Shown: one piece after another, positions 40,091 through 47,918 of the stretch
Numbering within the stretch: the first letter of the stretch is position 1
Layout: each line of letters starts with the position of its first letter
Origin: Anaerotignum lactatifermentans DSM 14214
GTDB taxonomy: Bacteria > Bacillota > Clostridia > Lachnospirales > Anaerotignaceae
Assembly (NCBI RefSeq): GCF_900142265.1
Contig: NZ_FRAH01000008.1
Span: 1 to 64,000, forward strand
Length of the DNA: 64,000 nt
Direction of reading: 5' to 3'
Position numbers and translations under genes: made by a program
The notes under the pieces: model-generated
The model's input: the letters and a program-made list of their open reading frames with translations, nothing else
What the model was told of the DNA's origin: nothing
Databases searched by the model: none

Positions 40091-40350
40091 TGCATCTGCA
40101 GGCCACCCCTGTTGATAGTTTCTTATTCTGCCTTAACGCAGTTTGCGGAGCTTATGGAGCGCCGCAGCAATAGAACGGGACACGCTGGCTTTAGACAGTC
40201 CTTCAGCCTTGGCGATCTCTGTAATGGATTTTCCTTCGGCCAAATACATCCAGATCCGGCGGTACTGCCTGGCGGTCAGAAGGGCCTTCACCTTGGCCAT
40301 GCGCTCCTGGCACAGAGCCTTCCGAGCGGCGTCGATTTCATCAGCCAGAA
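40091..40350. repeat. 260-bp direct repeat, copy 2
   Basis: Partner of 35,932-36,191; it is the 3' part of the intact sigma gene copy 2. Repeats in direct orientation around the BlaI/M56/ABC module could excise or duplicate that module by homologous recombination. Confidence 0.9.
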
Positions 40351-40615
40351 GCTCACGGAAATATGTATCCTCCGCAGACTCCACCGCACCTGCCGCGCTT
40401 ATGTTTTCATCCAGAGGAACCCCATTGTCATAGTAGCCGCGCCCCCGGCGTTCGGTTTCATAATAGTCCTCATCGGACCATTGTTTCCATCGGAGAAATT
40501 CTCCCTCACTGGAAAAGTCTGCGCGGGTGAGCCGGATGCGTCCATTCACACTTATGTAGATGATGCTATCTTTCTCGCGCTTATTCTGCGCGTATTCACT
40601 TTTCTTATTGAACAT
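40133..40615 (-). CDS. Sigma-70-like regulator, copy 2 (intact)
   Basis: The 160-aa protein is a paralogue of the 29,188 gene: identical N-terminal logic (SIIYISVNGRIRLTRADFSS) and HTH (YRRIWMYLAEGKSITEIAKAEGLSKASVSRSIAAALHKL). The leader has the same hairpins as copy 1, with the GGAGG again in the 3' arm. Two intact copies in one element implies either dosage or specialised targets. Confidence 0.85.
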   Translation of the reverse strand: MFNKKSEYAQNKREKDSIIYISVNGRIRLTRADFSSEGEFLRWKQWSDEDYYETERRGRGYYDNGVPLDENISAAGAVESAEDTYFRELLADEIDAARKALCQERMAKVKALLTARQYRRIWMYLAEGKSITEIAKAEGLSKASVSRSIAAALHKLRKLR

Positions 40616-40619
40616 ACTT

Positions 40620-40663
40620 GTCCTCCATTTCAATTCAGGGGTTAACGGGTGAATTGAAATGGG
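40620..40663 (-). promoter_or_regulatory. Hairpin sequestering the sigma-gene Shine-Dalgarno, copy 2
   Basis: Near-identical to the structure at 29,698: 5' arm CCCCATTTCAATTCA, 3' arm TGAATTGAAATGGAGGAC, with one unpaired or bulged position in the lower stem. The SD is again in the 3' arm. Confidence 0.7.
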
Positions 40664-40706
40664 GACGGTGGAGAACGACACCCCACGGAAAACCGCAGGA
40701 TGAGAC

Positions 40707-40743
40707 AAAAAACGCCTGACTGGTCATACGCCAGCCAGACGCT
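40707..40743 (-). terminator. Intrinsic terminator in the sigma-gene leader, copy 2
   Basis: On the minus strand GCGTCTGGCTGG pairs with CCAGTCAGGCGT, then TTTTTTG. The loop differs from copy 1, but both arms are the same: the structure, not just the sequence, is kept. Confidence 0.8.
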
Positions 40744-40805
40744 ATCTGGTGTGTTTTGCTGCTTACCTACACGGTATAGTTCATCTTCTTGGGTATATGT
40801 CCCCG

Positions 40806-40874
40806 CTACCGGGGACAGGCTTTTTTTGGCAGGTAAATTCCTGCCGGATTATGTCGAAGCTGTTCTCGCTTCAC
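40806..40874 (-). CDS. Putative leader peptide, 22 aa (copy 2)
   Basis: GTG start with AGGAGGG in the loop of a perfect 10-bp hairpin (40,872-40,900). MKREQLRHNPAGIYLPKKAC then PR and a TAG stop. Shorter than copy 1 because CGGCAA became CGGTAG. Conservation of the hairpins could by itself explain the shared sequence, so coding is unproven. Confidence 0.38.
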   Translation of the reverse strand: MKREQLRHNPAGIYLPKKACPR

Positions 40875-40919
40875 GGCGGCTCCCTCCTAAAGCCGCCGTG
40901 ATCTTTAGCTTGTGGTCGT

Positions 40920-40975
40920 CATTCCTTTGAGGGACAAAAGAGCGGCGGCCTTGATTTGTTCAAAGCCGCCGCGAT
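40920..40975 (-). terminator. Hairpin at the end of the Bce-like module
   Basis: On the minus strand GCGGCGGCTTTGA pairs with TCAAGGCCGCCGC, followed by TCTTTTGT. It lies downstream of the 44-aa membrane peptide gene and upstream of the sigma-leader unit. Confidence 0.6.
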
Positions 40976-41048
40976 ATATAATGATGGCATGGTGATTGCC
41001 TGCTGAACGACGGCTTTTTTTCTTTTGCCGTCGTCCGGCAGATTATAA

Positions 41049-41183
41049 TTATTTTCTCTTTTTCTTAATCACATGAACGATCACAGCAATTACAATGATT
41101 GCGGCAACCACTCCGATCAGGGGGAGCCATGTGTCAACAATACTCTGGAACACAGCATCCCATTTGATATTTTCAGGCAACAT
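41049..41183 (-). CDS. Small membrane peptide downstream of bceB-like gene, 44 aa
   Basis: The reading is MLPENIKWDAVFQSIVDTWL, then one transmembrane helix (LIGVVAAIIVIAVIVHVI) and a basic KKKRK end. GGAGGTGTAACT precedes the ATG, and it starts 2 nt after the permease stop, so translation is coupled. It may be a small accessory subunit of the peptide-resistance transporter. I know no family name. Confidence 0.7.
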   Translation of the reverse strand: MLPENIKWDAVFQSIVDTWLPLIGVVAAIIVIAVIVHVIKKKRK

Positions 41184-41185
41184 AG

Positions 41186-43201
41186 TTACACCTCCATTTC
41201 TTTTTGCTCTGTAACCATCCGTTTACAGGATAGATAAGTTGCGATAAAGTAGCTCCCGTACACAATAAGGAAAAGGATAACAGTAAGCCACACATTCGTT
41301 GCAATATGGATGTTCATAAATTCTTCAACGATTTCCATTCCCTTTCCAATCAGCAGAATAGAGTAAAGCCCGGCTACTACCAAAGGAACGGTGAAAAATA
41401 CACCCGTTTGCACGAAAAGGGTATGGTTAATTTGCTGCCGTTTTGCTCCTAATTTTTGAAGCAGGCCATAGCGGAAAATATTATCTGTCGTTTCCGTTAG
41501 CTGTTTAAGCGCGAGCAAAGCCGCACAAATTAGCAGGAAGATCAGTCCGACATAACAGCAAATAAATGTTACCAGTGCATTGATACCATAAAACATATCA
41601 TACAGCATATTCTTTTCAGAATAACGGTAGCCGTGGGTTTCATCCAAACCGATGGGGATCATTTTCTGTAACACTTCATCGGGATTGGTTTCTTCTTTAT
41701 ATTGCACCAGCAGGGCATTTACATCTTTCGGCAGGGCTGTCACAACGCTGTCCGGCACGATTAAAGTCCCACGGTCATTGTTGCCAACAGAAGTCATGAC
41801 ATAAGTTTCTTGAAGGACTTCATCAGAGGCACGCTGCAAAGCAACTCCGCCAACTGACAATTCAGAATAAGTACGCAGGGCCTCTATCACATACTGATAA
41901 GTACCTTCATAGTTGCAGTTTAGCAGGTATTCCCCTTCATTTAGCGTAACTGGCCCTTTGCCCTGCATCGCTAAAGCCCGGTTAAAATCCGAGATAGAAA
42001 TGACGGACACCCTGCTTTGGGGAACGGCTTCATCAATCGGCCACAAATTCAAATCCTGCCCGGCAAAGAGGTCTGCGTAAGTCATATCAGCATCATATAC
42101 ACTGATCTGCTCCATATTTTTTGCATAGTCCGACATCTGCACATCACAAGTAGCCAGATAATCGGTAATATCGCTGTCACCATCAATGGAAACATCAGAA
42201 ATCACAGTCAGGTCATACGGTGTTGCGGCTTGGGATAACTTATTCATTGCCAATGCGGTACTCGCTCCAATGGAAACAGCACAGATTGTAATGGTCAACA
42301 GGCCGCAAACAACCGTCATTACAAAATAATTGGTACGGATTTTACTGCCAATCTGTCGTACCAGAAAAGTATTTAAGCCTTTCAGGTAAAATCCCTTATT
42401 GGAACGCATAAGCTGAATGAACACCGCTGCAAATGAGTAAAACAGCAAAATGGTTCCAACGACTAATGCAAGTCCGGCAATCTGGAAAGACATATTTTCT
42501 CTTGATGGCAATATACCGTTCTTGTAAAAAAGAACTCCGGCAATACCAATGCAGAGAATTGACAGCAGAAACATCAAAACAGGAAGTACACGATTTTCGC
42601 TTTTCAGTCGTTCATTCTTCCGACTGGCCGTCAACAGGTCGATCAGTTGAACGCTGGAAACAGACCAGACATTAAAAAGCATAACAAGGAAGAAAATCAA
42701 CGCAAAGCAGATGATCGTCTGACGAAAAGCTCCCATCGAAAACGCAAGCTGGTATTTATCCAGTTCAATAGCAAATAATTTCAAGGCAATCAGTGAAACA
42801 CCTTGTGAAAGTATAAATCCCAGAATCAAGCCAACCGCGAGAGCAATCACCCCAACACAGAATGTTTCGCCTGCAAAGATACGCGAAATCCGTCCCTTTT
42901 TCATGCCGAGCATCATATAGATACCCAACTCTTTCTTTCGTCTCTTTAAGAGAAACTGATTTGCATAGATAATCAAAAATGCTAGCACAATAGCAATTAA
43001 CACAGAAAGAGCAGAAAGTAAAATGCCGAGCTGGTCGTACAACAAAGTCCGTGTCATTCCCATTTCCGAGAAAGCTGGTTGGTCGGAAATGGAGTTAAAC
43101 GCATAGAACAGACTAACTGAGATCATCAGGGTAAGAAAGTAAATCAGATAGTCCCGAAGGTTCTTATGCACGTTTTTGAAAATCAGCTTAAAAGAGGTCA
43201 T
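41186..43201 (-). CDS. BceB-like ABC permease (FtsX/MacB type)
   Basis: The 671-aa permease has ten transmembrane helices with the BceB layout: one N-terminal helix, FtsX-type domain, a large extracellular domain (about 315-520) that binds peptide antibiotics, and a second three-helix FtsX unit. Start at 43,201 (MTSFKLIFKNV) with GGAGGTGAGC 3-12 nt upstream. Pairs with the ATPase at 43,188 and the adjacent two-component system. Confidence 0.88.
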   Translation of the reverse strand: MTSFKLIFKNVHKNLRDYLIYFLTLMISVSLFYAFNSISDQPAFSEMGMTRTLLYDQLGILLSALSVLIAIVLAFLIIYANQFLLKRRKKELGIYMMLGMKKGRISRIFAGETFCVGVIALAVGLILGFILSQGVSLIALKLFAIELDKYQLAFSMGAFRQTIICFALIFFLVMLFNVWSVSSVQLIDLLTASRKNERLKSENRVLPVLMFLLSILCIGIAGVLFYKNGILPSRENMSFQIAGLALVVGTILLFYSFAAVFIQLMRSNKGFYLKGLNTFLVRQIGSKIRTNYFVMTVVCGLLTITICAVSIGASTALAMNKLSQAATPYDLTVISDVSIDGDSDITDYLATCDVQMSDYAKNMEQISVYDADMTYADLFAGQDLNLWPIDEAVPQSRVSVISISDFNRALAMQGKGPVTLNEGEYLLNCNYEGTYQYVIEALRTYSELSVGGVALQRASDEVLQETYVMTSVGNNDRGTLIVPDSVVTALPKDVNALLVQYKEETNPDEVLQKMIPIGLDETHGYRYSEKNMLYDMFYGINALVTFICCYVGLIFLLICAALLALKQLTETTDNIFRYGLLQKLGAKRQQINHTLFVQTGVFFTVPLVVAGLYSILLIGKGMEIVEEFMNIHIATNVWLTVILFLIVYGSYFIATYLSCKRMVTEQKEMEV

Positions 43202-43958
43202 TTTGCTCACCTCCCAGCACAGACACCACTTCCAGTATCTGAGAAAAGAAATTCTTCCGGCTGTCAGAACCGCGGTTCAATTCATGGAAGATTTTCCCGT
43301 CCTTGATAAAAAGAATACGGCGGCAATAACTGGCAGAGAAAGCATCATGCGTAACCATAAGGATCGTTGCAGACAGACGTTCATTCAATTCTGTCAGCAT
43401 CGTCAGAAGCATCCGTGAAGAATTGGAGTCTAATGCGCCGGTCGGTTCATCTGCCAGTACGATTGCTGGATTTGTAACCATTGCGCGGGCTGCCGCGACA
43501 CGCTGTTGCTGACCTCCCGACATCTGGTAAGGATATTTTGACAGCACTTCGGAAATGTTCAGCGCCTCGGCAATCTGTTTTACGCGCTTCTGGATTTCCG
43601 CAGGTTTGACCCCTGCAATAGACAGCGCCAACGAAACATTTTCATAAGCTGTCAATGTGTCCAGCAGGTTAAAATCCTGAAATATAAATCCTAACTTTCG
43701 GCCACGGAAATCAGAGAGCCGTCCGCCATGCAGCGTCGTAATATCTTGTCCTTCTACAAAGATATGGCCGCTGGTTACAGTATCAATCGTAGAAATGCAG
43801 TTGAGCAGGGTGGTCTTGCCAGAGCCGGACGGCCCCATGATCCCTAAAAACTCTCCTTTATCAACCGTAAACGAGATATGATCCACAGCTTTTGTCAGGC
43901 TGCCTTTATTGCCGTAATATTTTTGGATGTCGTCTACCCGCAAGATTGCATCATTCAT
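43188..43958 (-). CDS. BceA-like ABC ATPase
   Basis: The 256-aa ATPase has Walker A GPSGSGKTT, signature MSGGQQQRVAAARAM, Walker B IVLADEPTGALDS, as in the lolD/MacB group. GGAGCTGAAATCT lies before the ATG. It forms an exporter-like detoxification unit for cell-wall-active peptides such as bacitracin or lantibiotics, with the permease that overlaps its end by 14 nt. Confidence 0.9.
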   Translation of the reverse strand: MNDAILRVDDIQKYYGNKGSLTKAVDHISFTVDKGEFLGIMGPSGSGKTTLLNCISTIDTVTSGHIFVEGQDITTLHGGRLSDFRGRKLGFIFQDFNLLDTLTAYENVSLALSIAGVKPAEIQKRVKQIAEALNISEVLSKYPYQMSGGQQQRVAAARAMVTNPAIVLADEPTGALDSNSSRMLLTMLTELNERLSATILMVTHDAFSASYCRRILFIKDGKIFHELNRGSDSRKNFFSQILEVVSVLGGEQNDLF

Positions 43959-44041
43959 AGATTTCAGCTCCTTTCACAAAGAAATTCTCTCTTTGCATTT
44001 TTACAATATCACATCTATTTAGGATGTGCCATTAAGTTAGA

Positions 44042-44066
44042 TTACATTTAGATTACCAGAATGTAA
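44042..44066. promoter_or_regulatory. Inverted repeat upstream of the BceA-like gene (response-regulator site)
   Basis: TTACATT, 11 nt, AATGTAA, about 85-110 nt upstream of the ATPase start. Position and shape fit a BceR-type regulator-binding site. Confidence 0.5.
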
Positions 44067-44083
44067 GGTTGGAAAAAGGCGGG

Positions 44084-45100
44084 TCATACGCCCGCCCCTT
44101 TCAGAAAACTTTCTGTTGGAAAATATAAAGTTACTGTTGTGCCATTCCCTTTCTCGCTGCTGATAGATATGTCCATATTCATCTTGCCGCACAACTTCTT
44201 GCAAAGATACAGACCTATCCCGGTAGATTTGGGAAAGCGGCGGCCATTCTCGCCGGTAAATCCTTTATCAAAGACACGGGACAGATCTGCTGTATCAATC
44301 CCAATCCCGTTGTCGTGGATTTTTAAGAGTACCCTGTTTTTCTCTGTATCAGATGTAAAGGTGAGGCAAAAATTATCCTGTCGGTATTTGATCGCATTAG
44401 ATATGATCTGCCCGATCACAAAGGCACAACTCTTGCAATCCGCACAAACAGAAATGTCCAGTCCTTCCATTTGGATGCGCCCGCTGGCCTGAATGATTGG
44501 CTTGGAATAGGTTTTTAGGGATGCGCTGACAAGGGCTTTCAATGTAGTTTTCTCCACCTTGAAATCTTTTTCCACATCGCTGCTCCGGGCATAATATAGT
44601 ACCAATTCCACAAAGGCATCAATTTTACGAAGCTCGTCATCTATCTTGAGTGTTGTGGGGTTCTTTTCATTTTCTACAATTAACCGGGCTGATGTAATAG
44701 GGGTTTTGATTTCATGCACCCATGTATCTAAAAAATCCCGGTAATCCCGGCTCTGTCCCTGCATTTCGGCAATTTTATCATTTTGATATTTCGTGTTCTG
44801 GCGCAGAATATCAGAAATAATTTGAGCGTCCAAAAAGGTGGGGCGCTCCGCAATTTCCATCAGGAGTGTTTTTTCGTCTAATTGTTCCAGCAGTCTAAGC
44901 AGCCTATTGTAATAGCTGCTTCTTCTATGAAAGTCCCAAATGAATGAAGCCGAAAAGAAAAGCAGAAAAATAATCTCTGCAAATGCAATAAACACCGAAG
45001 GGACTTCAATCAGCCACAGCAGCCCGAACAACAGACCTTCCGCAATAACAAAGCACACGATGGGAACAATACGGTCTGAAAGATAATCGGTCAATTTCAT
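44084..45100 (-). CDS. BceS-like intramembrane-sensing histidine kinase
   Basis: The 338-aa kinase has two closely spaced transmembrane helices (about 10-30 and 37-55) with almost no extracellular loop, the intramembrane-sensing type that takes its signal from the BceB permease. HisKA has DTWVHEIKTPI (His129), and the HATPase part has NAIKYRQ, DNGIGI and GIGLYLCKK. Its start overlaps the regulator's stop (ATGA). Confidence 0.9.
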   Translation of the reverse strand: MKLTDYLSDRIVPIVCFVIAEGLLFGLLWLIEVPSVFIAFAEIIFLLFFSASFIWDFHRRSSYYNRLLRLLEQLDEKTLLMEIAERPTFLDAQIISDILRQNTKYQNDKIAEMQGQSRDYRDFLDTWVHEIKTPITSARLIVENEKNPTTLKIDDELRKIDAFVELVLYYARSSDVEKDFKVEKTTLKALVSASLKTYSKPIIQASGRIQMEGLDISVCADCKSCAFVIGQIISNAIKYRQDNFCLTFTSDTEKNRVLLKIHDNGIGIDTADLSRVFDKGFTGENGRRFPKSTGIGLYLCKKLCGKMNMDISISSEKGNGTTVTLYFPTESFLKGAGV

Positions 45101-45759
45101 ACGCTATACCCCATACCACGTTTCGTTTCAAGATAATCAGGTAGGCCAATCTCGGCCAGCTTCTTTCGTAACCGAACGACATTGACGTTGAGCGTGTTCT
45201 CGTCAATAAATTCCTCACTCTGCCAAAGCTCATCAATAATGGCATCTCTGGGAATGATATTTCCCTTGTTCAACATCAGCAGTCGCAGAATGCCAAGCTC
45301 ATTTTTTGTCAGTTCTTTTTCGTTCCCATTATGGCTTATGGTTGCACGAAGCAAATTTAGCGTAAGACCCTTGTGGGTAAGCAAAGTGTTGGACTGCACT
45401 TCATACGTCCGGGCCAGTATTTTCTGAATACGAGCCAACAGCACTTGTCCGTTGTAGGGTTTGGAAACGAAGTCGTCAGCGCCAATGTTTAAGCCCATCA
45501 ATTCATCGAAGTCCGTATTGCGGCTGGTTAGAATGATAATAGGCACATTGGATTTCTGGCGGATATAGCGGCAAACCTGAAATCCATCCTGGTAAGGAAG
45601 ATTGATGTCCAACAAGATCAAATCAGCTTTTGAAGATAATGCTTTTTCTCCAATGTTCTGAAAATCATCAGAGATTTCACATTCATACCCATATTTTTGA
45701 AGCATCTGTATCAATTCTTCACGGATAGCTGCTTCATCTTCTACGATAAAAATTTTCAT
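45097..45759 (-). CDS. BceR-like OmpR-family response regulator
   Basis: The 220-aa protein has a receiver domain (phospho-acceptor Asp51 in LILLDINLP; switch Thr in IIILTSRN; Lys in FVSKPY) and a winged-helix OmpR output domain (about 125-220). Start at 45,759 with GGTGAT 8 nt upstream. It is the first gene of the four-gene peptide-resistance module. Confidence 0.9.
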   Translation of the reverse strand: MKIFIVEDEAAIREELIQMLQKYGYECEISDDFQNIGEKALSSKADLILLDINLPYQDGFQVCRYIRQKSNVPIIILTSRNTDFDELMGLNIGADDFVSKPYNGQVLLARIQKILARTYEVQSNTLLTHKGLTLNLLRATISHNGNEKELTKNELGILRLLMLNKGNIIPRDAIIDELWQSEEFIDENTLNVNVVRLRKKLAEIGLPDYLETKRGMGYSV

Positions 45760-45778
45760 AAATATCACCTGCTTTTAT

Positions 45779-45982
45779 TTAGTCCTTATGCCGGATCACG
45801 GGAACCTGTTTTACCTTTTTGCCCTCCGTCCGCCGTTCCAGAGCAAACACCATGTCGCTGGTGCGCTCAAAAAATCCAATGTCCTTTTTCCAGCTTATGC
45901 CGCATTTACAGTGCTGCAAGCCGATGAACTGCTGTTTCATTTTCCTGCCGCATACCGGGCAGACCTTGTTGCTGGCCCCCAT
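45779..45982 (-). CDS. Small zinc-ribbon protein (DUF3797-like)
   Basis: The 67-aa protein has MGASNKVCPVCGRKMKQQFI with CxxC and a second Cys pair HCKCG (CxC), then a basic, conserved-looking tail (FFERTSDMVFALERR). Start at 45,982: GGAAAGGCGG upstream. An ATG-like frame starts at 46,036 but includes a TATAAT promoter-like stretch. It may bind zinc or nucleic acid. Confidence 0.65.
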   Translation of the reverse strand: MGASNKVCPVCGRKMKQQFIGLQHCKCGISWKKDIGFFERTSDMVFALERRTEGKKVKQVPVIRHKD

Positions 45983-46032
45983 GCCGCCACCGCCTTTCCA
46001 TGTTCCGATTATACCATATCCAGGCGGTGTGT

Positions 46033-46323
46033 TCACCTATAAACGCGGTCCTGGATTGCATACCGTAGGCCCTGGACCTTTCCAAGCAGCCAGGCCGCTA
46101 CAGTCGGCAGTCCCATCGGGCTGATAAGAAAGGCAATCACCAGCAGGATGATGCCGTTTTGCAGGGAGTAGGTCACAAGCACAGCCACCCCTAAAAGGGC
46201 CACCACCAAAGCGGCCAGCCCAAGGACCATGCCGGTGCAGTACAAAAGAATGGTACAAATCCAGACGAACAGGGTCAGGGCGACCACCAGGGGTGCGGCC
46301 AAAATCTTCAAAATCAATCTCAT
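46033..46323 (-). CDS. Small integral membrane protein of the element backbone
   Basis: The 96-aa protein has three hydrophobic helices (VVALTLFVWICTILLY; GLAALVVALLGVAVLV; GIILLVIAFLIS) and no domain I can name. Similar proteins sit between MobC and downstream genes in Tn1549-like elements. GGAGGGACTGTG precedes the ATG, which overlaps the stop of the upstream gene. Confidence 0.72.
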   Translation of the reverse strand: MRLILKILAAPLVVALTLFVWICTILLYCTGMVLGLAALVVALLGVAVLVTYSLQNGIILLVIAFLISPMGLPTVAAWLLGKVQGLRYAIQDRVYR

Positions 46324-46628
46324 CACAGTCCCTCCTTCATACATTCCTCATACATCGCCTGCCGCTTCTTTTGGATTTCCCGCATTTCCTGCTCGGTGGG
46401 GTCCCGGTCCTCATCGGTGACAACATATTCCAGGTAATTCACATAGGCATCTAACAGGGCATCCCGCAGGTCCTCCGGGGTCTTGCAGAACTCGGCGCTG
46501 AACCATTCCTCCCGGCGGTTGTTCCAGGCCAGCAGCGTATAGCCCCGGCTGGTCTTTACCACCTCATAGTCAGGGTCGGCATCCAGATACGGGCCGAACA
46601 CCTTCAGCACTTTTTCGTGTGTCAGCAT
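46323..46628 (-). CDS. Conserved small element protein, 101 aa
   Basis: Acidic, soluble protein with an N-terminal alpha/beta part (DYEVVKTSRGYTLLAWNNRREEWFSAEFCKTPEDLRDALLDAY) and a Glu/Lys-rich helix. Family unknown to me; a backbone gene in elements of this group. GGAG lies 11 nt before the ATG. Stop/start overlap with the membrane protein downstream shows coupling. Confidence 0.7.
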   Translation of the reverse strand: MLTHEKVLKVFGPYLDADPDYEVVKTSRGYTLLAWNNRREEWFSAEFCKTPEDLRDALLDAYVNYLEYVVTDEDRDPTEQEMREIQKKRQAMYEECMKEGL

Positions 46629-46766
46629 ATCGCAATCAGCTCCTTTACCTCGTGCGCTGTTTTCGTTTCTGATTTCAGCATAGCGGCCCCAGCTTCTTTT
46701 TGCAAGGATGCGGCCAAAAAAGAAAGCGGGGCGGCAAGCCAAAGTTCTGGCCGCCGCCCCGCACCC

Positions 46767-47105
46767 TTATTTCAGGGCCGCCAATGCCGAGAGGATATGC
46801 TCCGCCGCCTCCCACAGCTTTTCCTGTCCCTGCCGCAGATCTTCCAGGTCGGCATCATAGATGCGCCCCGTCTCATGGACGCGCCGGGTGAGCTGGTTTA
46901 GGTTGTTGCTGCTCCGGCGCAGCAGAGATACCATCTCCTGAAGCTCCGGCAATTCCAGACGGACCACATACCCATCCAGGGCCATCTTCCGCAGATAGGC
47001 CGCCATGTTCTGTGTGCCGAGCTGGGCCATCTTTGCCTCGATCAGATCCCTTTCCTCCGGCGTGACGCGGAATTTCAGTTGGATTTCCCGTTCCCGGTTC
47101 GCCAT
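46767..47105 (-). CDS. mobC: MobC relaxosome accessory protein
   Basis: The 112-aa protein starts with a ribbon-helix-helix part (REREIQLKFRVTPEERDLIEAKMAQLG) and continues with the MobC helix (LLRRSSNNLNQLTRRVHETG). It binds oriT with the relaxase. GGAG lies 7 nt before the ATG. The relaxase gene is now 11 kb away; cargo modules lie between. Confidence 0.88.
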   Translation of the reverse strand: MANREREIQLKFRVTPEERDLIEAKMAQLGTQNMAAYLRKMALDGYVVRLELPELQEMVSLLRRSSNNLNQLTRRVHETGRIYDADLEDLRQGQEKLWEAAEHILSALAALK

Positions 47106-47106
47106 A

Positions 47107-47916
47107 TCAACGCTCCGCCTCTTTCTTCCTGGCCGGGGCAGAGCGCCGGGGAGCCGCCGGAGCCTTTTGCAGCATCTCCCGGACAGAGGGCTTTTCCCGT
47201 TCCCCGGCAAGCTGCCGTACCTGCTTCAGAAACAGGTCGGTCAGGCCGGGGTTGCAGCGGTCCACCACCAGATACTCGCTGTGCCGGTCCTGGGGACTGC
47301 CTTCCGGCAGGGGCATCGTGCTGGCCCATGCCTTATTGTCGCGGGAGATGCGCCCATCCCATTCCTTATGCCGGACCGTGTTGGCCAGCACATACTGTAC
47401 CCGGTCCGCCCCGAACTGTTCTAATACATCGTTCACAGCGGCTTCGGCATCCAGCCGGTTATTGCTGTAATGGCGGCCGATTGCCTGTTCGATGGCCTCC
47501 TTGCAGGCATGGCTTGCCTGAAACGAGGCGTTGTATTGTGCCATCTCCCCATGCTCGGACGCATACGCCGCCGAATGAGGATAGAGGGGCGTATTTTTCA
47601 GTGTTTCCTGGGCCTGATACAGCTCGTTTGCCCTGGTTTCGATGGTGTCCCGTATCACATCCATGTAGCTGGTTTCCAGCTTCTCAAAGTCCTTGTAAAC
47701 ATCGGCCAGCGGCGCGGGCGAAGCCAGAAGCGCCTTTGCCTGGGCCTCGGTCAGCTCCAATTCCTCCATGCACATCACGATGTCCTCCCGGACAGTGTAC
47801 TCGTAGGCATGGTTCAGGACCTCCGCCGCAGGCTGGCCTTTCAGCCAGTCGCGGTACTTGTCCTGTTCAGCAGCCATCTTTTCATAAAGGGCTGTCAGCA
47901 TTTCTTCCTGTGTCAT
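47107..47916 (-). CDS. DUF3848/DUF3849-family element protein
   Basis: The 269-aa protein is a conserved backbone gene of Tn1549-type elements. The DUF3849 signature is TPLYPHSAAYASEHGEMAQYNASFQASHACKEAIEQAI and the DUF3848-like part is VQYVLANTVRHKEWDGRISRDNKAWA. A Pro/Ala/Arg-rich tail follows. Function unknown. GGAGGTGCG precedes the ATG; it immediately follows the helicase stop. Confidence 0.83.
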   Translation of the reverse strand: MTQEEMLTALYEKMAAEQDKYRDWLKGQPAAEVLNHAYEYTVREDIVMCMEELELTEAQAKALLASPAPLADVYKDFEKLETSYMDVIRDTIETRANELYQAQETLKNTPLYPHSAAYASEHGEMAQYNASFQASHACKEAIEQAIGRHYSNNRLDAEAAVNDVLEQFGADRVQYVLANTVRHKEWDGRISRDNKAWASTMPLPEGSPQDRHSEYLVVDRCNPGLTDLFLKQVRQLAGEREKPSVREMLQKAPAAPRRSAPARKKEAER

Positions 47917-47918
47917 GG

